This document shows positions 7,839 through 11,301 of a stretch of 11,301 nucleotides of DNA, piece by piece. The stretch covers positions 1-11,301 of the forward strand of contig CALMRL010000180.1 of assembly GCA_937873345.1 (NCBI GenBank), in the 5' to 3' direction. The DNA is from an uncultured Beijerinckiaceae bacterium (GTDB lineage Bacteria; Pseudomonadota; Alphaproteobacteria; Rhizobiales; Beijerinckiaceae). The position numbers and the translations under genes are program-made. Within the stretch, counting starts at the first letter, position 1. Every line of letters begins with the position of its first letter. The notes below the pieces were generated by a model, which was given only the letters and a program-made list of their open reading frames with translations, made no database searches and was not told the DNA's origin.

Positions 7839-8540
7839 TCAGGCGGTGATGCGGTCGTCATCCTCACTCGGTTCGCGCAGCACGTAGCCGCGGCCCCACA
7901 CCGTCTCGATGTAATTGCGGCCCGAGCTGGCGTTGGCGAGCTTCTTCCTGAGCTTGCAGATGAACACGTCGATGATCTTGAGTTCCGGCTCGTCCATGCC
8001 GCCGTAGAGGTGGTTGAGGAACATCTCCTTCGTCAACGTCGTGCCCTTGCGCAGCGAAAGGAGCTCCAGCATCTGGTACTCCTTGCCGGTGAGATGGACG
8101 CGGGCGCCGGACACCTCGACGGTCTTCTGGTCGAGGTTGACGATCAGGTCGCCGGTGGTGATCACCGACTGGGCGTGGCCCTTCGAACGGCGCACGATGG
8201 CGTGGATGCGCGCCACCATCTCGTCCTTGTGGAACGGCTTGGTCAGGTAGTCGTCGGCGCCGAAGCCGAGCCCCTTCACCTTGTCCTCGATGCCGGCGAG
8301 ACCGGACAGGATCAGGATCGGCGTCTTCACCTTGGCGACGCGCAGCGTGCGCAGCACCTCGTAGCCCGACATGTCAGGCAGGTTCAGGTCGAGCAGGATG
8401 ATGTCGTAGTCGTAGAGTTTGCCGAGGTCGATGCCCTCCTCGCCGAGGTCGGTCGTGTAGACGTTGAAGTTCTCGGACTTCAGCATCAGCTCGATGGATT
8501 GCGCGGTGGCGCTGTCATCCTCGATCAAAAGAACGCGCAT
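7839..8540 (-). CDS. ctrA: cell cycle master response regulator CtrA
   Basis: This 233-residue OmpR/PhoB-type response regulator binds TTAA-N7-TTAA sites and controls cell division, replication and motility genes in alphaproteobacteria. The receiver (1-120) has E7/D8/D9, phospho-Asp51 (ILLDLNLPDMSG, the same position as in Caulobacter CtrA), switch Ser79 and Lys101 (YLTKPF). The winged-helix domain (about 126-222) contains LTGKEYQMLELLSLRKG, KIIDVFICKLRKKL and ETVWGRGYVLREP, all highly CtrA-specific. The tail is SEDDDRITA. Caulobacter CtrA needs a hydrophobic/Ala C-terminus for ClpXP degradation; the single terminal Ala here is compatible with that but does not prove it. The start is fixed by the universal MRVLLIEDD, with an AGGGGG-type ribosome site upstream. 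It converges on cheR and is divergent from fliJ. Confidence 0.97.
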   Translation of the reverse strand: MRVLLIEDDSATAQSIELMLKSENFNVYTTDLGEEGIDLGKLYDYDIILLDLNLPDMSGYEVLRTLRVAKVKTPILILSGLAGIEDKVKGLGFGADDYLTKPFHKDEMVARIHAIVRRSKGHAQSVITTGDLIVNLDQKTVEVSGARVHLTGKEYQMLELLSLRKGTTLTKEMFLNHLYGGMDEPELKIIDVFICKLRKKLANASSGRNYIETVWGRGYVLREPSEDDDRITA

Positions 8541-9189
8541 GTCCCGCCCCCTGCCTGCCCGTGTCGGCCAGCGAATTCGCTCATTGCAGGGTGCGGTGGC
8601 CGCCGTCCGGGTTCCCCCGCCGCGACCCCCCGGTCACGGGCATAGAGCCCGAACGTCGTTGCCCGGACGAGCCGGCCGCACCCTGATCTTCATCAACCTT
8701 AACGGACATTGGTAAAAGCCGATTTAACGCGCGGCGGATCGGTGCGGAAATCGCCGGCCGCAGGATGGAGGTGGACGCGACGCTCGGCATGATGGTTGGC
8801 ATGGGCTCGCGGGCGCTTGGTGATCGAGGACGCGGGTACCAAGGATATGGATGCCCGGATGCGGGCTGATGAACACGGGCCCATGGACGCAGGCAAACGG
8901 ACGCAAGGCGACGACGGCACCGGCGGGCATGCCGGTGCTCGAACACCATCGAGATGCGGAACGGGCAGGGTGTCAGGCGCCGCCGCACGGCTCTCGCGAG
9001 GCCGCTCGAATCAGCGCTGCTGCTATTATGGCACGGTGCCCGCGCGTGGCCAGCGGGCAATCGGTTCGCCGCGCGCAAAGGCGGCAACGGTAACAAAGAC
9101 GCAACTTCCCGCTGGCAGGATCGTCCCTGTCTCGCGGAAATCTATTAAAAACCAATAGGTTGGTTCAGCCTGTCGTCGCGGAGTTGCGT
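8541..9189. other. 649-bp ctrA-fliJ intergenic region without a supported gene
   Basis: This divergent spacer should hold both promoters. What is visible: the CtrA-like sites at 8699-8728; an 8-bp perfect stem, GCACCGGC (8917-8924) with GCCGGTGC (8931-8938) and a 6-nt loop, with no T tract; a GANTC methylation-type site at 9008-9012; and an extended -10-like TGCTATTAT at 9021-9029 without a good -35. A short AT-rich patch (9139-9160) precedes the GGAG ribosome site of fliJ. Reading frames here start on rare codons, are Arg/Gly/Ala-rich and match no family I know. fliI, often found next to fliJ, is not here. Confidence 0.6.
8699..8728. promoter_or_regulatory. putative CtrA box and half-site upstream of ctrA
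   Basis: TAAA-N7-TTAAC at 8713-8728 is one mismatch from the CtrA consensus TTAA-N7-TTAAC. A second TTAAC half-site lies 25 bp to its left at 8699-8703. Both are about 160-190 bp upstream of the ctrA start, in a locally AT-rich patch inside GC-rich DNA. CtrA autoregulation through such boxes is known in Caulobacter and relatives; that it occurs here is inference. No convincing -35/-10 pair was identified. Confidence 0.45.
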
Positions 9190-9597
9190 ATGAAATCGCG
9201 AGATTCACAGTTGCGCCTGAGGCGCTTCCAGGCTGACGACAAGCGTCGGCGCGTGGTGCAGATCGAGACCATGGTCGCGGAGTTCCTGCGGATCGCCGGC
9301 GATCTCGACCGAGAGATCGCCACCGAGGAGCAGCGCTCCGGCATCGCCGACCTCGGCCACTTCGCCTATCCCACCTACGCGCGGGCTGCGCGGACCCGTC
9401 GCGAGAATCTGCTGCGCTCGGCGGCCGAGCTGAAGGACCAGCTCAACGACGCCAAGGACCAACTGGAGGCGGCGCAGGCCGAACTCGCCAAGGTGCAGGG
9501 GCTGGAAGGCCGCGAGAAGGCGACCGAGCGGGCCGAGTTCCCGGCTCCCGCGGCGATGATGGAGGGGACGATCGGCCTGCGCGCCGCCCAGGCCTAG
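9190..9597 (+). CDS. fliJ: flagellar export protein FliJ
   Basis: This 135-residue, mostly helical, charged protein is of the alphaproteobacterial FliJ type. FliJ is the coiled-coil stalk/chaperone component of the flagellar type III export ATPase complex, working with FliI, FliH and FlhA at the cytoplasmic face. The N-terminus MKSRDSQLRLRRFQADDKRR and the middle segment with GIADLGHFAYPTYARAARTRRENLL are characteristic. Long heptad-like stretches (about 15-50 and 65-110) predict an antiparallel coiled coil. The last 25 residues are Ala/Pro-rich and probably disordered. The ATG at 9190 has GGAG with 6-nt spacing; a TTG at 9160 is in frame but would add 10 unusual residues. No fliI lies immediately upstream and no flagellar gene follows within the window. 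Confidence 0.85.
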   Translation: MKSRDSQLRLRRFQADDKRRRVVQIETMVAEFLRIAGDLDREIATEEQRSGIADLGHFAYPTYARAARTRRENLLRSAAELKDQLNDAKDQLEAAQAELAKVQGLEGREKATERAEFPAPAAMMEGTIGLRAAQA

Positions 9598-9642
9598 CAC
9601 TCCAGCTGCGTTTTCGTGGATGTTCTGGTTCCAAGCGGCGCC

Positions 9643-9781
9643 ATGGCTGGCGCATCATGGTCGGCTGGGGCATCGGGCGGGGCGACGCCGGAGCTGTGGG
9701 CGGCGTCGCTGCGCGAGGTGAAGGGGCGGATGTAGCCGCTGTTCATCCAGGAGCGGGTTAGCCGCTTCCGCCGGGGCGTTC
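9643..9781 (+). pseudogene. IS701-like transposase N-terminal remnant
   Basis: From the ATG at 9643 the frame reads into ELWAASLREVKGRM, then a TAG (9733-9735), then PLFIQERV. Skipping one base at 9760 gives VAASAGAF. This matches from memory the N-terminal pattern of IS701-family transposases (LR-VK-R--PLF-QERVAASAGAF). Only about 46 residues of homology remain, broken by one nonsense codon and one frameshift, and the rest of the element is missing. No terminal inverted repeat or target duplication could be identified. The identification is moderately strong because the motif continues correctly across both lesions. Confidence 0.6.
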
Positions 9782-10067
9782 GCCCACGCAGCGCCCAGCG
9801 CCTCGTAATGGCGTTCTTCTGGCCGATCTTGACTTCATCCCGTGGCTGCGTTCCGGACAGGCTCCGCCATCACAGCTCCATGGCGATGTCGGGCGGCAGG
9901 GCGGCGGCGATCGCCTCGATCCGGGCGGGGCAAATCCTTTTGAAAACGGCGATGGCGCGGTCGTCTTGCGCGTGACGCTGCAGCCGGACGGACCGCTTGC
10001 GAGTGCCAAGCCGCCGTAGCTCGCGTCCCACCGCGGCTTCATCGAGGCTGATGCGGATCGCGATGCT
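9774..10067 (-). pseudogene. IS630-family transposase internal remnant
   Basis: Read on the minus strand in one frame, 98 codons resemble the middle of an IS630-family transposase: ELRRLGTRKRSVRLQRHAQDD, FKRICPARIEAIAAALPPDI, and after a TGA (9872-9870) VKIGQKNAITRRWALRGRTP. Intact relatives have a similar LRRLG-RKLSARPRHHAQ, then a short WW-DEAR segment, then IGQKNKITRRWARRG. Here the stretch after the TGA is altered, and the first catalytic Asp region is replaced by an unrelated-looking WRSLSGTQPRDE. Both the N-terminal helix-turn-helix and the C-terminal catalytic part are missing. It abuts or overlaps the IS701-like remnant at about 9774-9781. Confidence 0.6.
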
Positions 10068-10142
10068 CGTCGCGGATGTTCCTCATCCGCCTCACCGGAC
10101 CAGCTCGCAGCTCTCCCGGCAAGCGCACGAGCCACGCTCGGT

Positions 10143-10889
10143 TCAAATTGGTGGAAGCGGATGGGCGACGTCGATCAGCGCCAGCGCCTCCGCGGCATCG
10201 AGCCGGCCGTCGTACAATGCCCGGCCCGTGATAGCGCCGTCGAGCACCGCGCAGTCCGGCTCCAGCAGGCGGCGCACGTCGTCGAGCGATGCCAGGCCGC
10301 CCGAGGCGATCACCGGGACCGGCACGGCGTGGGCGAGCGTCAGCGTCGCCTCGATGTTGAGGCCGGCGAGCACGCCGTCGCGATCGATGTCGGTGTAGAC
10401 GATCGCCGCGACGCCGACGTCGGCGAAGCGCCGGCCCAGCTCGATGGCGGACAGGGCGGACGCCTCGGCCCAGCCTTCCACGGCGACGCGGCCGCCGCGG
10501 GCGTCGATGCCGACCGCCACGCGTCCGGGATGGGCGCGGGCGGCCTCGCGCACGAAGCCTGGGTCGCGCACCGCCGCCGTGCCGATGATGACGCGGCCGA
10601 CGCCTTTCGCGAGCCAGCCTTCCAGCGTGGGCATGTCGCGGATGCCGCCGCCGCGCTGCACCGGCATCGTCACCGCCGCGAGGATGGCCTCGACGGCGCG
10701 GGCGTTCATCGGCTTGCCGGCAAAGGCGCCGTCGAGGTCGACGACGTGGAGATGCGTGAAGCCCTGGGCCTCGAAGGCCGCGGCCTGCGCGGCGGGGTCG
10801 TCGTTGAAGACGGTGGCCTGCCCCATGTCGCCGAGGCGCAGGCGCACGCACTGGCCGCCCTTGAGGTCGATCGCGGGATAGAGCTTCAC
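10143..10889 (-). CDS. hisA: HisA: phosphoribosylformimino-5-aminoimidazole carboxamide ribotide isomerase
   Basis: This 248-residue TIM-barrel enzyme of histidine biosynthesis catalyses the ProFAR-to-PRFAR Amadori rearrangement, directly upstream of the HisH-HisF step. Recognisable parts are LYPAIDLKGGQCVRL with catalytic Asp8, HVVDLDGAFAGKP, the phosphate-binding VQRGGGIRD, VGIDARGG with catalytic Asp129, VYTDIDRDG with Thr166, and the second phosphate loop IASGGLAS. Length is normal for HisA. The GTG at 10889 is chosen because MKLYPAIDLK is the family start. An upstream in-frame ATG at 10940 adds 17 residues and falls inside the palindromic repeat. No strong ribosome site is visible. hisH lies upstream on the same strand. 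hisF, commonly next after hisA in alphaproteobacteria, does not follow; IS remnants do. Confidence 0.94.
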   Translation of the reverse strand: MKLYPAIDLKGGQCVRLRLGDMGQATVFNDDPAAQAAAFEAQGFTHLHVVDLDGAFAGKPMNARAVEAILAAVTMPVQRGGGIRDMPTLEGWLAKGVGRVIIGTAAVRDPGFVREAARAHPGRVAVGIDARGGRVAVEGWAEASALSAIELGRRFADVGVAAIVYTDIDRDGVLAGLNIEATLTLAHAVPVPVIASGGLASLDDVRRLLEPDCAVLDGAITGRALYDGRLDAAEALALIDVAHPLPPI

Positions 10890-10920
10890 GGCGAGGTGTC
10901 CGGGTTGACGGGCCCGCGCG

Positions 10921-11032
10921 GCCCTAAGCAGGTTTCGCAAAGGTGCCCCGCGGTTTTGCGATGGAAACCTGCGGCATACCGATAGGCTAAGCGGGTGAAG
11001 CGTTGGCCTGCCAACGTGAACCTGCTTAGGGC
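10921..11032. repeat. palindromic repeat cluster in the hisH-hisA spacer
   Basis: A 14-bp perfect inverted repeat bounds a 112-bp block: GCCCTAAGCAGGTT at 10921-10934 and its reverse complement at 11019-11032. Inside are two nested structures. The first is a 14-bp stem, GCAGGTTT plus CGCAAA (10928-10941) with TTTGCG plus AAACCTGC (10955-10960 and 10965-10972), bulged by ATGG. The second has CTAAGCGGGT (10987-10996) facing ACCTGCTTAG (11020-11029), one non-Watson-Crick pair, around a CGTTGG/CCAACG stem-loop (11001-11016). The right arm contains the hisH stop codon. The outer and inner pairings share bases and exclude each other. It could be a small mobile palindromic element (MITE- or REP-like) or an RNA-level control of hisA; the sequence does not decide. 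Confidence 0.7.
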
Positions 11033-11301
11033 ACCCAGCGCAGGAAGTTGGCGATCAGGGCGAGCCCCAGCGCCTGGCTCTTCTCCGGGTGGAACTGCGT
11101 GCCGACGATGTTGCCGCGCCCGACGATCGCGCCGACCGCGCCGCCGTAGTCGGTCGTCGCCACCGTGTCGGCCTCCTCGGCGGCGCGGAAGGCGTAGGAG
11201 TGCACGAAATAGGCGTGCCAGCCCTCCGGCCCGGTCGGGATGCCGTCGAGGAGCGGATGCGAGCGGCGCTGGTCGAGCGTGTTCCAGCCCATGTGCGGGA
11301 C
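11026..11301 (-). CDS. hisH: HisH: imidazole glycerol phosphate synthase, glutamine amidotransferase subunit (C-terminal part)
   Basis: The visible 91 residues are the C-terminal part of HisH, which supplies ammonia from glutamine to HisF. The frame is open to the right edge of the window and begins VPHMGWN, close to the family IPHMGWN. YFVHSY follows, then IVGTQFHPEKSQ, which holds the catalytic His and Glu of the class I amidotransferase triad. The nucleophilic Cys lies upstream, outside the window. The normal terminus LIANFLRWVP is followed by TAA at 11028-11026, which falls within the palindromic repeat. hisA follows 136 bp later on the same strand. Confidence 0.95.
   Translation of the reverse strand, partial: VPHMGWNTLDQRRSHPLLDGIPTGPEGWHAYFVHSYAFRAAEEADTVATTDYGGAVGAIVGRGNIVGTQFHPEKSQALGLALIANFLRWVP

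Noticed and set aside
9029..9043. TGGCAC-N7-GC pattern resembling a sigma-54 (-24/-12) promoter before fliJ
   Set aside because: The -24 half and GG-N10-GC spacing fit, but the -12 half (CCGC instead of TTGC) is poor, and such matches are common in GC-rich DNA.
8796..9158. 120-codon open frame in the ctrA-fliJ spacer
   Set aside because: It starts on a weak codon without a ribosome site, has erratic composition and no recognisable motif.
10161..10985. 274-codon plus-strand open frame opposite hisA
   Set aside because: HisA on the minus strand has all catalytic and phosphate-binding motifs; the plus frame is its shadow.

Overview
This window is very GC-rich chromosomal DNA from an alphaproteobacterium. 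The lineage call rests on CtrA, a TrcR/DUF1013 protein, an alphaproteobacterial-type FliJ and their close linkage to a che operon. A Hyphomicrobiales-like host is my best guess, but nothing in the window fixes the genus.

Layout, left to right. (1) At 2-244 is the 3' end of an unidentified gene, followed 7 bp later by a flavoprotein of the HI0933/YhiN type (252-1514). (2) trcR (1668-2396) encodes a cell-cycle regulator and ends at a clear hairpin terminator. (3) A compact five-gene chemotaxis operon, cheA-cheW-cheY-cheB-cheR (2558-7631), is on the plus strand, with short overlaps at three of its four junctions. cheA is preceded by a CtrA-box-like site. (4) ctrA (7839-8540) lies on the minus strand, converging on cheR, with its own terminator and a near-consensus CtrA box in its upstream region. 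(5) A 649-bp gene-free stretch is followed by fliJ (9190-9597) on the plus strand. (6) About 545 bp hold two juxtaposed transposase remnants, one IS701-like and one IS630-like. (7) Two histidine biosynthesis genes, hisH (partial) and hisA, lie on the minus strand, separated by a 136-bp spacer packed with inverted repeats.

How the genes fit together. CtrA is the master response regulator of the alphaproteobacterial cell cycle and, in many members, of motility. TrcR is a second cell-cycle transcription factor. The che operon encodes the kinase, coupling protein, response regulator, methylesterase and methyltransferase but no receptor (MCP), CheD or CheX, so receptors must lie elsewhere. The CheA is a hybrid: it has HPt, dimerisation, ATPase, two CheW-like domains and a C-terminal receiver, with no room for a normal P2 domain. 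The CheB has no receiver of its own. CtrA-like boxes ahead of cheA and ctrA suggest that CtrA controls chemotaxis and itself; this is inference.

I did not find a clearly new multi-gene system. The points most worth checking are the palindromic hisH-hisA spacer, the putative CtrA boxes, the unusual CheA/CheB architecture, and a probable rearrangement breakpoint marked by the two IS remnants, where hisF does not follow hisA and fliI does not precede fliJ.
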